Positions 7,875 through 17,737 of a stretch of 64,000 bases of DNA are shown piece after piece. This DNA comes from Rhodococcus sp. 1163. GTDB lineage: Bacteria > Actinomycetota > Actinomycetes > Mycobacteriales > Mycobacteriaceae. Below the pieces are notes generated by a model. It searched no databases. It was not told the DNA's origin and was given only the letters and a program-made list of their open reading frames with translations. Each line of letters opens with the position of its first letter. The stretch's first letter is position 1. The translations under genes were made by a program, and so were the position numbers. The stretch is taken from positions 1 to 64,000 of the forward strand of contig NZ_MKKX01000024.1 in NCBI RefSeq assembly GCF_002091985.1. Reading direction: 5' to 3'.

Positions 7875-8579
7875 ATGCCTTATCTCGAACATGACGGTGA
7901 CGTGCACATCCTGTACCTCGGTGCTCAGGACTCAGCTCAGAACCCGGAGAACCGGTTCCATCCGGACTGGATCGACAGCACGCACGCTCTTCTCGACGAG
8001 GTCGAATCGATATCGGGGCCCGGCGCACTCGTCACCACCGCGACCGGAAAATTCTTCACCAACGGTCTCGACACCGACTGGCTTTTCGCCAACCTCGACA
8101 AGATCACCGGCTACCTGGACCGGGTGCACACGCTCTACACCCGGCTGCTCACATTCCCGATGGCAACGGTTGCAGCTGTCCAAGGCCACGCATTCGGCGC
8201 GGGTGCCATGTTCGCGACGGCTCACGACTTCCGGGTCGTCCGCGTCGATCGCGGCTTCTACTGCCTGCCCGAGGTGAACCTGAACATGCCGTTCACCGTA
8301 GGCATGTCGTCCCTGATCACCAGCAGGCTCCCCAAGCAGACGGCCGTCGAGGCAATGACCACGGGTAGACGCTTCGGCGGAGCAGACGCCGTCGCAGCCG
8401 GCATCGCCGACGTCGCTGTCGCCGAGGACGCCGTATTGTCCTCTGCTGTCGAGCGGGCGACGGCGTTGACGAGCACGCGCGGTGACAACCTCGCGGGAAT
8501 CAAGCGCGCTATCCACGGCGATCTTCTTGCCGCGCTGAACACCCCGACCGACGAGAGTAATTTCGCCTTCGGCAAGTAA
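7875..8579 (+). CDS. Enoyl-CoA hydratase/isomerase (crotonase) family protein
   Basis: A 234-residue crotonase-fold protein. The oxyanion-hole segments are recognisable: [10 protein letters not shown] (about 56-65) and [20 protein letters not shown] (about 100-119). It is short for a classical enoyl-CoA hydratase (about 257) and closer to delta3-delta2-enoyl-CoA isomerases; the usual hydratase glutamates are not obvious, only [11 protein letters not shown] role in breakdown of unsaturated fatty acyl-CoA is inferred. It is divergent from punA (130 bp) and lies 50 bp ahead of the M20 pair. The ATG follows CCCTCC rather than a good Shine-Dalgarno, so translation may be leaderless. Confidence 0.88.
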   Translation: MPYLEHDGDVHILYLGAQDSAQNPENRFHPDWIDSTHALLDEVESISGPGALVTTATGKFFTNGLDTDWLFANLDKITGYLDRVHTLYTRLLTFPMATVAAVQGHAFGAGAMFATAHDFRVVRVDRGFYCLPEVNLNMPFTVGMSSLITSRLPKQTAVEAMTTGRRFGGADAVAAGIADVAVAEDAVLSSAVERATALTSTRGDNLAGIKRAIHGDLLAALNTPTDESNFAFGK

Positions 8580-8629
8580 TCCGCCGCGCTGAATTCAGCT
8601 GCGGAGAGCACTAGTGACAGACTGAGCCG

Positions 8630-9802
8630 GTGATCGTCGAGACCGATGCTGGAGTGCAGCGTGCTGCACTCGAACTGCTTGCGTTGTCGCACTCGATTCA
8701 CTCCGAGCCTGAACTCGCGTTCGAAGAGCACCGCAGTGCAGCAAAGGTCTGCGACCTTCTTCGCGATCATGGCTTCGCCGTCGACACTGGCGTCGCTGAC
8801 CTGCCGACCGCGTTCACCGCGACCTACGGCAGTGGCGAGTTGGTCATCGCCCTCTGCGCTGAATACGACGCCTTGCCGGAGATCGGCCACGCCTGCGGCC
8901 ACAACATCATCGCCGCAGCCGCAGTCGGCGCGGCAATTGCGTTGGCTCCGCTCGCCGACCGGCTCGGCATCACCATTCGAGTACTCGGAACTCCTGCCGA
9001 GGAAAGTGGTGGGGGAAAAGTTCTGATGCTCGAACGTGGGGTCTTCGACGGTGTGGGCGCGGCGCTGATGGTTCACCCCGGGCCGATCGATATCGTGGGT
9101 GCAACGTCACTCGCGTTGTCCGACATAGCCGTATCGTTCACCGGGCGCGCCGCACACGCATCTGCAGCTCCCGAATGGGGAATCAATGCCGGTGATGCGG
9201 TCACCATCAGTCAAGTTGCCATCGGCCTGCTGCGTCAGCACCTCGCGCCGGGGCAGCAGTTGCACGGGATAGTGACCGAGGGTGGTCTTGCGCCCAACAT
9301 CGTGCCCGGACATGCCGAACTTGCCTACTACCTGCGGGCGAACACCTCGGAATCGTTGGCTGCCTTGACGTCCAAGGCGCATGCGTGTTTCCAGGCGGGC
9401 GCGATCGCTACCGGTTGCACTCACCAGATTCGCACCGTATCGCCGATCTACACCGAGCTGACACCCGATCCGTGGCTTACCGCCACCTATCGAGATGAGG
9501 TCGAGTCGATCGGCCGCACACCCCTGGCACCCGATTTGGAAGGATTTCGCCCTCTGGGCAGCACCGATATGGGAAATGTGACGAAGGTTCTGCCCGGGAT
9601 CCACCCGGTGATCGGTCTCGACTCGGGCGGCGCAGTCACGCACCAACCGGAGTTCGCCGCATCGTGCATCACCGAGTCGGCGGACACCGCCGTACTCGAC
9701 GGCGCCCGACTGCTTGCACGAACGGTGGTTCGTACGGCCCTCGATGCAGACACACGGAGCCGGTTGCTCGAAGGCGTCGAAGCACGGACGACGGCTCGAT
9801 GA
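8630..9802 (+). CDS. amiB1: M20 family amidohydrolase (AmiB1/AbgB-like)
   Basis: A 390-residue zinc peptidase/amidohydrolase of family M20D. The metal site is GHACGHN (H87, H91), then PAEESGGGK (catalytic Glu) and MVHPGP. HACGHN rather than HACGHD is typical of the AbgB/ACY1L2 branch, which includes p-aminobenzoyl-glutamate hydrolase, so the substrate may be an N-acyl amino acid or dipeptide. The GTG start at 8630 gives the usual N-terminus. Its stop overlaps the next M20 gene in an ATGA junction, matching the Rv3306c-Rv3305c order of M. tuberculosis. The natural substrate is not determined. Confidence 0.92.
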   Translation: MIVETDAGVQRAALELLALSHSIHSEPELAFEEHRSAAKVCDLLRDHGFAVDTGVADLPTAFTATYGSGELVIALCAEYDALPEIGHACGHNIIAAAAVGAAIALAPLADRLGITIRVLGTPAEESGGGKVLMLERGVFDGVGAALMVHPGPIDIVGATSLALSDIAVSFTGRAAHASAAPEWGINAGDAVTISQVAIGLLRQHLAPGQQLHGIVTEGGLAPNIVPGHAELAYYLRANTSESLAALTSKAHACFQAGAIATGCTHQIRTVSPIYTELTPDPWLTATYRDEVESIGRTPLAPDLEGFRPLGSTDMGNVTKVLPGIHPVIGLDSGGAVTHQPEFAASCITESADTAVLDGARLLARTVVRTALDADTRSRLLEGVEARTTAR

Positions 9803-10962
9803 TCGATCTGCATGCAGCGGTCGACGCCTGGATTCTCGACCACACCGCCGAATTGTCGTTGTGGCGACGCCATATTCACGCGCATCCGGAGTTGGCGCGT
9901 CAGGAATACGCGACAACTGCTTTCGTCGTCGGCCACTTGGAGGCCGCCGGGCTGTCACCGAAGCTCCTCCCCGGTGGAACAGGTTTGACCTGTGACATCG
10001 GACCGAGCGGACCACGGGTGGGTTTGCGAGCGGACATGGATGCGCTCCCGTTGCAAGAATTCACCGGGGCAACATACGGCTCGACCGTTCCCGGGGTCTC
10101 CCACGCATGCGGCCACGACGCGCACACGACCGTGCTGCTCGGAACCGCGTTGGCTCTGGCGTCGCTGCCCGATCTGCCGTTCGGTGTTCGGTTGATCTTT
10201 CAGCCGGCCGAAGAGGTCATGCCGGGTGGAGCTTTGGATGTCGTGGCGGCCGGTGCGCTCGAGGGTGTATCGAAGATCTTCGCACTGCATTGCGATCCTC
10301 GGCTCGAGGTAGGCAAGGTCGGTGTGCGGGTGGGTGCCATCACGTCGGCGGCCGACACCGTCGAGCTCCGTCTGGATTCACCCGGTGGCCATACTTCGCG
10401 ACCTCACCTGACCACCGACCTCGTCTACGCACTCGGCACGGTCATCACGGGCCTGCCGGGGATGCTCAGCCGCCGAATCGATCCGCGGACGAGCACAGTG
10501 ATGGTGTGGGGCGCAGTCGTGGCAGGTCAGGCGCCCAACGCTATTCCGCAGAGCGGCATGCTCACCGGCACTGTACGCACCGGTGATCACGAGACGTGGG
10601 CTCTGCTCGAACCCATGGTCGGGGAAATCGTGGCCGGGCTTCTGGCGCCGACAGGGGTGCGTTACGAGCTGCTCTACAAGCGTGGGGTGCCGCCCGTGGT
10701 CAACGACCCCGCGGTGACACGGACGTTCGAGAACGCTATTCGACGCGTCGGACCGGCAGCGTTGGCCGATACCGCTCAGTCCGGTGGTGGCGAGGACTTC
10801 TCGTGGTACCTCGAAGACATTCCGGGAGCGATGGCTCGGCTCGGCGTGTGGTCCGGTACCGGTCCGCAGCTCGATATCCACCAGGCCACATTCGATCTCG
10901 ACGAGCGAGCGCTCGCCGTCGGTGTGAAGGTGATGACCGGTCTCGCACTCGAACCGAACTGA
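9799..10962 (+). CDS. amiA1: M20 family amidohydrolase (AmiA1, N-acyl-amino-acid hydrolase-like)
   Basis: A 387-residue M20D enzyme of the HipO/IAA-amino-acid hydrolase branch. The metal motif is SHACGHDAHTT (about 97-107), with QPAEEVMPGG (about 135), LHCDPRLEVGKVG and SGGGEDFSWYLE (about 334-345). ATG 9799 overlaps the amiB1 TGA, so the longer frame upstream is ignored. The two neighbours share the family but differ in the motif residue after HACGH (D here, N in amiB1), suggesting different substrates or one complex. It ends 3 bp before the convergent gamma-glutamylcyclotransferase-like gene. Confidence 0.92.
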   Translation: MIDLHAAVDAWILDHTAELSLWRRHIHAHPELARQEYATTAFVVGHLEAAGLSPKLLPGGTGLTCDIGPSGPRVGLRADMDALPLQEFTGATYGSTVPGVSHACGHDAHTTVLLGTALALASLPDLPFGVRLIFQPAEEVMPGGALDVVAAGALEGVSKIFALHCDPRLEVGKVGVRVGAITSAADTVELRLDSPGGHTSRPHLTTDLVYALGTVITGLPGMLSRRIDPRTSTVMVWGAVVAGQAPNAIPQSGMLTGTVRTGDHETWALLEPMVGEIVAGLLAPTGVRYELLYKRGVPPVVNDPAVTRTFENAIRRVGPAALADTAQSGGGEDFSWYLEDIPGAMARLGVWSGTGPQLDIHQATFDLDERALAVGVKVMTGLALEPN

Positions 10963-10965
10963 AGT

Positions 10966-11430
10966 TCAGCTGGAAGTGCCGGGCCCGACGTTGCGACTGT
11001 TCCGTGTGCGCAGTCCACGGACGTACTCCGCGGGAGCACCGGCGATTTCTGCTGCCTCGGCCATGACGCCCAGATAACGCGCGGACGGTAGACCGCCCTC
11101 GTAGGCGTCGAGTACGTACAGCCAGGCCAGCACGGGGCCGTCCACGGTGTCGATGCGCAGCCGGACCTTGCGATGTATTCCGAGTTCGGAGCCCTCCCAG
11201 CGGTCGAGGCTCTCCTCGTCCTCTTCCGAGACGTCGTACAGCACCACGAACACCTTCGAATCGGCGTCCTGCGCGACCGTTGCCAGTGCACCTTCCCACC
11301 CGATGTCACCGCCGCCGAAGGTCAATCGCCAGCCGTGTAGCCAGCCAGTTCCCGACGACGGGGAATGGGGGCAGCGCTGAAGCATTTGCTCCGGATGCAT
11401 GTTCGACCCGTAGGCGGCATAGATTGGCAC
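10966..11430 (-). CDS. Gamma-glutamylcyclotransferase-fold protein
   Basis: A 154-residue protein of the GGCT/AIG2-like fold. The N-terminal loop YAAYGSNMHPEQM (4-16) is the family signature that binds the gamma-glutamyl group. A candidate catalytic acid is an E in the middle segment (YDVSEEDEESLDRWEG). It is the counterpart of Rv3304 by position next to amiA1 and lpdA. The activity is not proven for actinobacterial members; release of 5-oxoproline from gamma-glutamyl compounds is the family role. It is divergent from lpdA with 172 bp between and tail-to-tail with amiA1. Confidence 0.87.
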   Translation of the reverse strand: MPIYAAYGSNMHPEQMLQRCPHSPSSGTGWLHGWRLTFGGGDIGWEGALATVAQDADSKVFVVLYDVSEEDEESLDRWEGSELGIHRKVRLRIDTVDGPVLAWLYVLDAYEGGLPSARYLGVMAEAAEIAGAPAEYVRGLRTRNSRNVGPGTSS

Positions 11431-11602
11431 GTCGGCCAGCCTAAACCGTCCGGTGAATCGGCGGGGCGGCGGAAGGCCCGAGCGGCATGTTTCAGCAGGT
11501 GATACAGATGTTAACTAATCCTTAGCGATGCACGTAGACGTCGACTGGAATAGCGTTGACCCATAACTGTGCATATTTTGTGACAAACGTGGAAGAGGAC
11601 AA

Positions 11603-13006
11603 ATGACCCGGATCGTGATCATCGGTGGCGGACCCGCAGGGTATGAGGCAGCACTGGTGGCAGCGCAGCACGGGGGGACTGTGACCTTGGTCGATTCGGA
11701 CGGCATCGGAGGGGCCTGCGTTCTGTGGGACTGCGTACCCTCGAAGACCTTCATCGCCTCGACAGGTATCAGGACCGAGATGCGACGCGCGAACGATCTG
11801 GGTATCGCGATGGATCCATCGCAGGCGACGGTCGCACTGCCACAGATCCACGAGCGCGTCAAAGCGCTCGCGCAGGCGCAGTCCTCCGACATTGCAGCGC
11901 GGGTGCGCTCGGTCGGCGTCGAACTGATTTCCGGTCGCGCCGAAATGATCGACTCGCATGTCGGTATGGCCGCGCACCAGATTCGAGCGACCTCGGCGGA
12001 CGGTTCGGAACGTGTTCTCGACGCGGATGTCGTTCTGGTGGCAACCGGCGCGAGCCCACGGATCCTCCCGGGCGCGGAGCCCGACGGTGACCGCATCTTG
12101 AACTGGCGTCAGCTCTACGACCTCGAGGCGCTTCCCGAGCATCTGATCGTGGTCGGGTCCGGTGTGACCGGCGCCGAGTTCGTCTCGGCCTACACCGAGA
12201 TGGGCGTCAAGGTGACAGCAGTCTCCAGCCGCGACCGTGTTCTGCCGCACGAGGACGAGGATGCCGCGCTCGTGCTCGAGGACGCGTTCAACGAAAGAGG
12301 CGTCACTCTCGTCAAGCATGCGCGAGCAGAATCCGTCCAGCGGACCGAGAGTGGCGTGATCGTCCGCCTCGCCGACGGACGGACCGTCGAAGGTTCTCAC
12401 GCGCTGATGACTGTCGGTTCCATCCCCAACACCTCCGGGCTCGGGCTCGAGAAGGTAGGGATCGAACTGGATCGCGGCGGCTATCTGCGTGTCGATCGAG
12501 TATCGAGGACCTCTGTTTCGGGCATCTATGCTGCGGGTGACTGCACCGGTCTGCTACCCCTCGCTTCCGTCGCTGCGATGCAGGGACGTATCGCGATGTA
12601 TCACGCTCTCGGCGAAGGCGTCACCCCGATCAAGCTGAAAACTGTTGCCTCAGCGGTGTTCACGCGTCCCGAGATCGCGTCGGTCGGGGTGAGTCAGTCG
12701 GCCATCGACAACGGTGACGTGCCGGCACGTACCGTCATGTTGCCCCTTGCCACCAACCCGCGAGCAAAGATGTCGGGCCTCAAGCGCGGTTTCGTGAAGA
12801 TCTTCTGCCGACCGGCGACCGGCGTCGTGATCGGCGGGGTGGTTGTCGCTCCGACGGCGTCCGAGCTGATTCTGCCCATCGCCATGGCGGTGCAGAACAA
12901 CCTGTCGGTCAACGATTTGGCAGCGACGTTCTCGATCTACCCATCGTTGACGGGGTCCATCACCGAGGCGGCACGGCAACTGATGCGCCACGACGATTTG
13001 GACTGA
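11603..13006 (+). CDS. lpdA: LpdA-like flavoprotein (NAD(P)H quinone reductase)
   Basis: A 467-residue FAD-dependent pyridine nucleotide-disulfide oxidoreductase. The FAD site is IIGGGPAGYEAA (6-17), the second NAD(P) site VVGSGVTGAEF (about 179-189) and the FAD-binding GIYAAGDCTGLLP (about 309-321). The sequence is close to M. tuberculosis LpdA (Rv3303c), a quinone reductase rather than a lipoamide dehydrogenase. Two cysteines, C39 and C44 (GGACVLWDCVPSK), form the CxxxxC spacing of active disulfide reductases; I recall the M. tuberculosis protein having only the second. The C-terminal catalytic His-Glu pair of true dihydrolipoamide dehydrogenases is absent (YPSLTGSITEAA). AAGAGG precedes the ATG. 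Confidence 0.93.
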   Translation: MTRIVIIGGGPAGYEAALVAAQHGGTVTLVDSDGIGGACVLWDCVPSKTFIASTGIRTEMRRANDLGIAMDPSQATVALPQIHERVKALAQAQSSDIAARVRSVGVELISGRAEMIDSHVGMAAHQIRATSADGSERVLDADVVLVATGASPRILPGAEPDGDRILNWRQLYDLEALPEHLIVVGSGVTGAEFVSAYTEMGVKVTAVSSRDRVLPHEDEDAALVLEDAFNERGVTLVKHARAESVQRTESGVIVRLADGRTVEGSHALMTVGSIPNTSGLGLEKVGIELDRGGYLRVDRVSRTSVSGIYAAGDCTGLLPLASVAAMQGRIAMYHALGEGVTPIKLKTVASAVFTRPEIASVGVSQSAIDNGDVPARTVMLPLATNPRAKMSGLKRGFVKIFCRPATGVVIGGVVVAPTASELILPIAMAVQNNLSVNDLAATFSIYPSLTGSITEAARQLMRHDDLD

Positions 13007-13166
13007 TGCGCACTGTCAGCACCAAAAGTCTCATGATGTGAGAATTAAGTGTCATTCCTCGAGCTGGAGTGGCACAGTGAAGTGAGCCGACCACCACCCG
13101 GCTCGCTTCATGCCCCAGCGGATCCTCGGGTACTTCGCAATCCGTACTCGATCCCTGGGGAAATCA

Positions 13167-14348
13167 ATGACTTGCGCTCTGCCGTCGCTTGCCCGTCGTC
13201 TCGATTCACTGGAGAGTTCTGCGATTCGAGACCTGCTCGCTCTGACTGCGCGAGAGGACGTGATCAGTCTTGCAGGCGGTCTTCCGGCGACGGAGCTGAT
13301 TCCCGCGCACCGCATTCGGCAAGCAGCGGAGGCAGTGCTGATGATACCGTCCTCGGTGCAGTACGGCGAAACCTCCGGTTGGCGCCCACTCCGTGAGATC
13401 ATCGCAACCCGTGAATCACGCTCGGTCGGAAGAGAAGTCACTTCCGGCGAGGTCGTAGTCACGCACGGTTCGCAGCAAGCGCTCACCCTCCTCACTCAAG
13501 CATTGCTCGATCCCGGCGCCGTGGTCGTCGTCGATGAGCCCGCTTATGCCGGTGCGCTGCAGGTCTTCTCGATAGCAGGGGCCGATATCCACGCAATACC
13601 GATCGGTGATGCGGGAATGGACACCGACGAACTGGCCCGCAGGTTGGAGGCCGGCCTTCGGCCCACACTCGTCCACACTGTGAGCAACTTTCACAATCCA
13701 CGCGGCGTGACGATGTCGGATTTCGGTCGCAAACAGCTCGCCGCGCTCGCCGATCGCTACGGGTTCTGGATCCTCGAGGACGACCCTTACGGCGAGTTGT
13801 GGTTCGGCGTCCAACCCCCGAAGTCCATAGCCGCCTACTCCGACCGCGTGGTTCGGCTCTCCAGTGCGTCGAAGATCATCGCTCCGGCGCTTCGGGTCGG
13901 CTGGCTGACCGCACCGGTGGTTGTGTGTCAGGCCGTCGAACTGCTCAAGCAGGGCGCCGACCTGTGCGGATCGTCTATGACCCAACAGATGGCCGCCGAC
14001 ATGCTCGACGACGCTGCCTGGCTCGAGCGCCACCTCGAGGTCTTGCGCTCGCAGTACAGTGCCCGCGCGCAGGCCCTCGAAGATGCATTGAAAGGCACTT
14101 TCGGTGACCGAATGGTGCTATCACCCGCGAGCGGGGGAATGTTCTTGTGGGTGGAGTTCCAGGACAGCACCGACACCACGGCCTTGCTGTCGCGCGCGCT
14201 CGATCACGGCGTAGCCTTCGTCCCCGGGCGGGCCTTCGCGGACTCTCCCCAGTATTCAGGCGCGGCTCGATTATGTTTCGCGAGTTCGTCTTCGGACGTT
14301 CTCCGCGAGGCCGTGCGACGGCTGTCGGTCGCTCATACGCTGTCGTAG
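13167..14348 (+). CDS. PLP-dependent aminotransferase (class I/II, LysN/MocR-catalytic type)
   Basis: A 393-residue fold-type I aminotransferase. Motifs include [14 protein letters not shown] near the N-terminus, [14 protein letters not shown], the binding loop [32 protein letters not shown] (NxHNPxG), [10 protein letters not shown], and the PLP lysine in [15 protein letters not shown]. These match the 2-aminoadipate/KynA-II-like group that also forms the catalytic half of MocR regulators, but there is no GntR HTH domain. Preferred substrate is unknown. ATG 13167 with upstream GGGGAAA is chosen over an earlier ATG at 13110. The 3' end overlaps the convergent glpK stop by 16 bp. Confidence 0.91.
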   Translation: MTCALPSLARRLDSLESSAIRDLLALTAREDVISLAGGLPATELIPAHRIRQAAEAVLMIPSSVQYGETSGWRPLREIIATRESRSVGREVTSGEVVVTHGSQQALTLLTQALLDPGAVVVVDEPAYAGALQVFSIAGADIHAIPIGDAGMDTDELARRLEAGLRPTLVHTVSNFHNPRGVTMSDFGRKQLAALADRYGFWILEDDPYGELWFGVQPPKSIAAYSDRVVRLSSASKIIAPALRVGWLTAPVVVCQAVELLKQGADLCGSSMTQQMAADMLDDAAWLERHLEVLRSQYSARAQALEDALKGTFGDRMVLSPASGGMFLWVEFQDSTDTTALLSRALDHGVAFVPGRAFADSPQYSGAARLCFASSSSDVLREAVRRLSVAHTLS

Positions 14349-15862
14349 GTGCGTTCCACAGCGCGATTCCACTTGTCGTACATCGCCTCTCGAGCATCGG
14401 ATGCCAAATCGGGCTTCCAGGTCTTGTCGGCGGCCCAGTTCGCCACGATCTCGTCCTCGCCACTCCAGTAGCCGACGGCCAGGCCCGCCGCGTAGGCGGC
14501 GCCCAGAGCAGTCGTTTCGTTGACGACCGGCCGGACCACAGGGACGCCGAGAACGTCGGACTGGAACTGCATGAGGAGCTCGTTTACGACCATTCCGCCG
14601 TCCACCTTCAAAGTCGTCAGCGTGACCTCGGAATCTGCGTACATCGCGTCGATGACTTCTCGTGTTTGAAATGCCGTCGCCTCCAACGCTGCTCGGGCGA
14701 TGTGGCCCTTGTTGGCAAAACGCGTCAGACCTGAGATGACTCCGCGCGCATCGGGCCGCCACCGAGGCGCGAACAGACCGGAAAACGCGGGAACGAAGTA
14801 CACACCGCCGTTGTCCTCGACCGTTCCGGCGAGGCGTTCGATATCGGCGGTGCGCTCGATGATGCCGAGGTTGTCGCGCAGCCACTGCACGAGGGAGCCG
14901 GTGACGGCCACCGAGCCCTCGAGAGCGTAGACAGCGTCTTTGTCACCGAGCTTGTAACAGACGGTGGTGAGCAGTCCATGCTTACTGTGCACCGGCGTCG
15001 TTCCGGTGTTGAGCAGCAGGAAGTTCCCGGTGCCGTACGTATTCTTGGCCTCGCCCGGGGACAAGCATGCCTGCCCGAATGTTGCGGCCTGTTGGTCGCC
15101 CAGAATTCCCGAGATCGGGACGCCGGCGAGCACACCCCGAGGACGAACCTCGGCATACACCTCGGAGGACGTGCGGATCTCGGGCAGCATCGACATCGGA
15201 ATTGCGAAGTCGGCGCAGATGTCCTCCCGCCAGGACAGTGTTTCGAGATCCATCAACAGCGTGCGAGAGGCGTTGGTCACGTCGGTGATGTGCTTGCCGC
15301 CGTCGGCTCCGCCGGTGAGGTTCCACAACACCCAGGAATCCATCGTTCCGAAGCAGAGTTCGCCGGCTTCGGCACGTTCACGAACGCCGTCGACGTTGTC
15401 GAGAATCCAACGAATCTTCGGCCCTGCGAAATAGGTGGACAACGGCAGGCCGGTGATCTGCTGATAACGGTCGGAGCCTTGGTCGCCGGCCAGCTCTCGA
15501 CACAATTCGTCGGTACGAGTGTCCTGCCACACGATCGCGTTGTAGACCGGTTTGCCGGTGGCTCGATCCCAGACCAGTGTCGTTTCGCGCTGGTTGGTAA
15601 TGCCGACAGCAGCGATGTCCTGCGCTTTGACGTCGGCATTCCCGAGTGCGGCACCGACCACTTCGCGAACGTTGACCCAGATCTCCTCGGCGTCGTGTTC
15701 GACCCAACCGGCGCGCGGGAAGATCTGACGATGCTCCTTCTGCGCCGAGCCGACCGGCTTGCCGTCGTGGCCGAAAATGATGCAGCGAGAAGACGTCGTG
15801 CCCTGATCGATCGAGGCAATGAAGGTGCCAGAGGTCACATCGGTGCTGGTGTCGGAGGTCAC
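14333..15862 (-). CDS. glpK: Glycerol kinase
   Basis: Phosphorylates glycerol with ATP to sn-glycerol-3-phosphate, the first step in glycerol use. A 509-residue FGGY kinase: N-terminal phosphate loop [11 protein letters not shown] (about 16-26), glycerol-binding [11 protein letters not shown] and [27 protein letters not shown], and the C-terminal FGGY signature with [18 protein letters not shown]. An N-terminal Thr/Ser-rich tail of about 13 residues precedes the fold. It is divergent from glpD2, with about 98 bp between the starts, so a shared control region for glycerol uptake and oxidation is likely. Confidence 0.97.
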   Translation of the reverse strand: MTSDTSTDVTSGTFIASIDQGTTSSRCIIFGHDGKPVGSAQKEHRQIFPRAGWVEHDAEEIWVNVREVVGAALGNADVKAQDIAAVGITNQRETTLVWDRATGKPVYNAIVWQDTRTDELCRELAGDQGSDRYQQITGLPLSTYFAGPKIRWILDNVDGVRERAEAGELCFGTMDSWVLWNLTGGADGGKHITDVTNASRTLLMDLETLSWREDICADFAIPMSMLPEIRTSSEVYAEVRPRGVLAGVPISGILGDQQAATFGQACLSPGEAKNTYGTGNFLLLNTGTTPVHSKHGLLTTVCYKLGDKDAVYALEGSVAVTGSLVQWLRDNLGIIERTADIERLAGTVEDNGGVYFVPAFSGLFAPRWRPDARGVISGLTRFANKGHIARAALEATAFQTREVIDAMYADSEVTLTTLKVDGGMVVNELLMQFQSDVLGVPVVRPVVNETTALGAAYAAGLAVGYWSGEDEIVANWAADKTWKPDLASDAREAMYDKWNRAVERTYDSV

Positions 15863-15960
15863 TACGTTCCTTTGTTCGACTCGGAGGTGACGCGGGTATC
15901 GAACCCGAACGGTAGCCTGCAGGGGCGGTCAGGGAAATGGTCTATGTGGGGAGCGAGCTC

Positions 15961-17694
15961 GTGAGCAATCGATCGAACACCACTTTGCTGGGGCCTCAGG
16001 CGCGTGTCGATGCCTGGGAGCGGCTCGGATCCGAGTACTTCGACGTCATCATCATCGGTGGTGGCGTCGTCGGAGCAGGTGCTGCGCTGGACGCTGCGAC
16101 CCGTGGTTTGAAGGTTGCTCTCGTCGAAGCTCGTGACTTCGCATCGGGAACCTCGAGTCGGTCCTCGAAGATGTTCCACGGTGGACTGCGATACCTCGAG
16201 CAGCTCGAGTTCGGTCTGGTACGTGAAGCTCTGCACGAGCGAGAGCTGTCGCTGTCGACGTTGGCGCCGCACCTCGTCAAGCCGCTGAAGTTCCTTTTTC
16301 CGCTGACGCACCGCGTCTGGGAACGTCCCTACATCGCTGCGGGGATCTTTCTGTACGACAGGATGGGTGGCGCGAAGTCCGTTCCGGCGCAGAAGCACCT
16401 CACCCGATCGGGTGCGTTGCGGATGACACCGGGCCTCAAGCGCAAATCCCTCATCGGCGGAATCCGCTACTACGACACCGTCGTCGACGACGCACGCCAC
16501 ACGATGAGTGTTGCTCGCACCGCGGCACATTACGGGGCCGTCGTTCGCACGTCGACGCAGGTCGTTGGATTTCTGCGTGAGGCCGATCGAGTTTCCGGTG
16601 TGCGCGTGCGTGATTCGGAAAACGGAGCCACCACCGAGATACGCGGAAGTGTGGTAATCAACGCAACCGGCGTGTGGACCGATGAAATCCAGGCGTTGTC
16701 CTCGCAACGAGGACGGTTTCGTGTACGCGCCTCGAAGGGCGTACATATCGTGGTGCCGCGTGACCGCATCGTCAGCGAGGCCGCGATCATTCTGCGCACC
16801 GAGAAGTCGGTGCTGTTCATCATTCCGTGGGGTGCACATTGGATCATCGGCACCACCGATACCGACTGGAAGCTCGACCTGGCGCATCCTGCTGCCACGA
16901 AAGCCGATATCGACTACATCCTCGGCGAGGTCAACACAGTGCTGGTGACACCACTGACGCACGAGGACATCGATGGTGTCTACGCAGGCCTGCGTCCACT
17001 GCTGGCAGGTGAAAGCGACGAGACGTCGAAGCTGTCCCGGGAACACGCCGTCGCTCGCGTCGCTCCCGGCCTCGTGGCGATCGCGGGCGGCAAATACACC
17101 ACCTACCGCGTGATGGCCGAGGACGCCGTCGATCTTGCCGCCGAGGACATCCCTGCCAGGGTCGCGTCGTCGATCACGGAGAAAGTTCCGCTCGTCGGTG
17201 CCGACGGCTACTTCGCCCTGGTCAACCAGACGCATCATCTCGCGAAGATGTACGGCCTGCATCCCTACCGGGTGACCCACCTTCTCGATCGGTACGGCTC
17301 GTTGATCGACGAGGTGCTCGACATGGCGAAGGACACGCCCGAACTCTTGCAGCCGATCACCGACGCGCCCAGCTACCTCCAGGTCGAGGTCGTGTACGCC
17401 GCTGCTGCCGAAGGTGCGCTCCACTTGGAGGACATCCTCGCTCGCCGAACGCGCATATCGATCGAGTACTCCCATCGTGGAGTCCATTGCGCGGGACAGG
17501 TCGCGGCTTTGGCTGCGCCCATTCTCGGATGGGACTCCGCGGCGGTCGATCGCGAGGTCGCGACGTACACCGCACGTGTCGAGGCGGAGATCAAGTCACA
17601 GATGCAACCCGACGACGAGTCCGCCGATGCACTACGCGTCGTTGCCCCCGAGGCCCGACAAGAAATCCTGGAACCGGTGCAGCCGAGCAAGTAG
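15961..17694 (+). CDS. glpD2: Glycerol-3-phosphate dehydrogenase (FAD-dependent)
   Basis: Oxidises sn-glycerol-3-phosphate to dihydroxyacetone phosphate at the membrane, passing electrons to quinones. About 577 residues: FAD site VIIIGGGVVGAGAALDAATRG, then SRSSKMFHGGLRYLEQLEF, substrate-region WGAHWIIGTTDTDW, GLRPLL and GGKYTTYRVMAEDAV, and a C-terminal helical domain. The start could be ATG 15937 or GTG 15961; the GGGGAG at 15949-15954 is well placed for GTG. The last 29 codons are duplicated 3,004 bp downstream (20611-20698), so the 3' end marks the edge of an inserted cassette. A 9-bp hairpin follows the stop. Confidence 0.96.
   Translation: MSNRSNTTLLGPQARVDAWERLGSEYFDVIIIGGGVVGAGAALDAATRGLKVALVEARDFASGTSSRSSKMFHGGLRYLEQLEFGLVREALHERELSLSTLAPHLVKPLKFLFPLTHRVWERPYIAAGIFLYDRMGGAKSVPAQKHLTRSGALRMTPGLKRKSLIGGIRYYDTVVDDARHTMSVARTAAHYGAVVRTSTQVVGFLREADRVSGVRVRDSENGATTEIRGSVVINATGVWTDEIQALSSQRGRFRVRASKGVHIVVPRDRIVSEAAIILRTEKSVLFIIPWGAHWIIGTTDTDWKLDLAHPAATKADIDYILGEVNTVLVTPLTHEDIDGVYAGLRPLLAGESDETSKLSREHAVARVAPGLVAIAGGKYTTYRVMAEDAVDLAAEDIPARVASSITEKVPLVGADGYFALVNQTHHLAKMYGLHPYRVTHLLDRYGSLIDEVLDMAKDTPELLQPITDAPSYLQVEVVYAAAAEGALHLEDILARRTRISIEYSHRGVHCAGQVAALAAPILGWDSAAVDREVATYTARVEAEIKSQMQPDDESADALRVVAPEARQEILEPVQPSK
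17607..17694 (+). repeat. Direct repeat copy 1: 3' end of glpD2
   Basis: The terminal 88 bp of glpD2, including the TAG, recur at 20611-20698 in the same orientation. The first 84 bases are identical; the only difference in 88 is G17691 versus A20695. Upstream of the core the similarity falls to short matches (GTCACAGA with flanking changes); after TAG the sequences are unrelated. Confidence 0.97.
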
Positions 17695-17695
17695 A

Positions 17696-17717
17696 GCAGC
17701 AGGCTCGCGCCTGCTGC
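17696..17717. terminator. Hairpin between convergent glpD2 and P450 gene
   Basis: GCAGCAGGC (17696-17704), loop TCGC, GCCTGCTGC (17709-17717): a perfect 9-bp stem 1 nt after the glpD2 stop. There is no T run, which is common for actinobacterial terminators. It may serve both convergent genes. Confidence 0.65.
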
Positions 17718-17737
17718 CAACGGTGCGCGACTGGAGC

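Noticed and set aside
7745..7876. N-terminal extension of punA
   Set aside because: It would overlap the start of the divergent crotonase gene and gives a 319-residue protein; GTG 7744 gives the family length.
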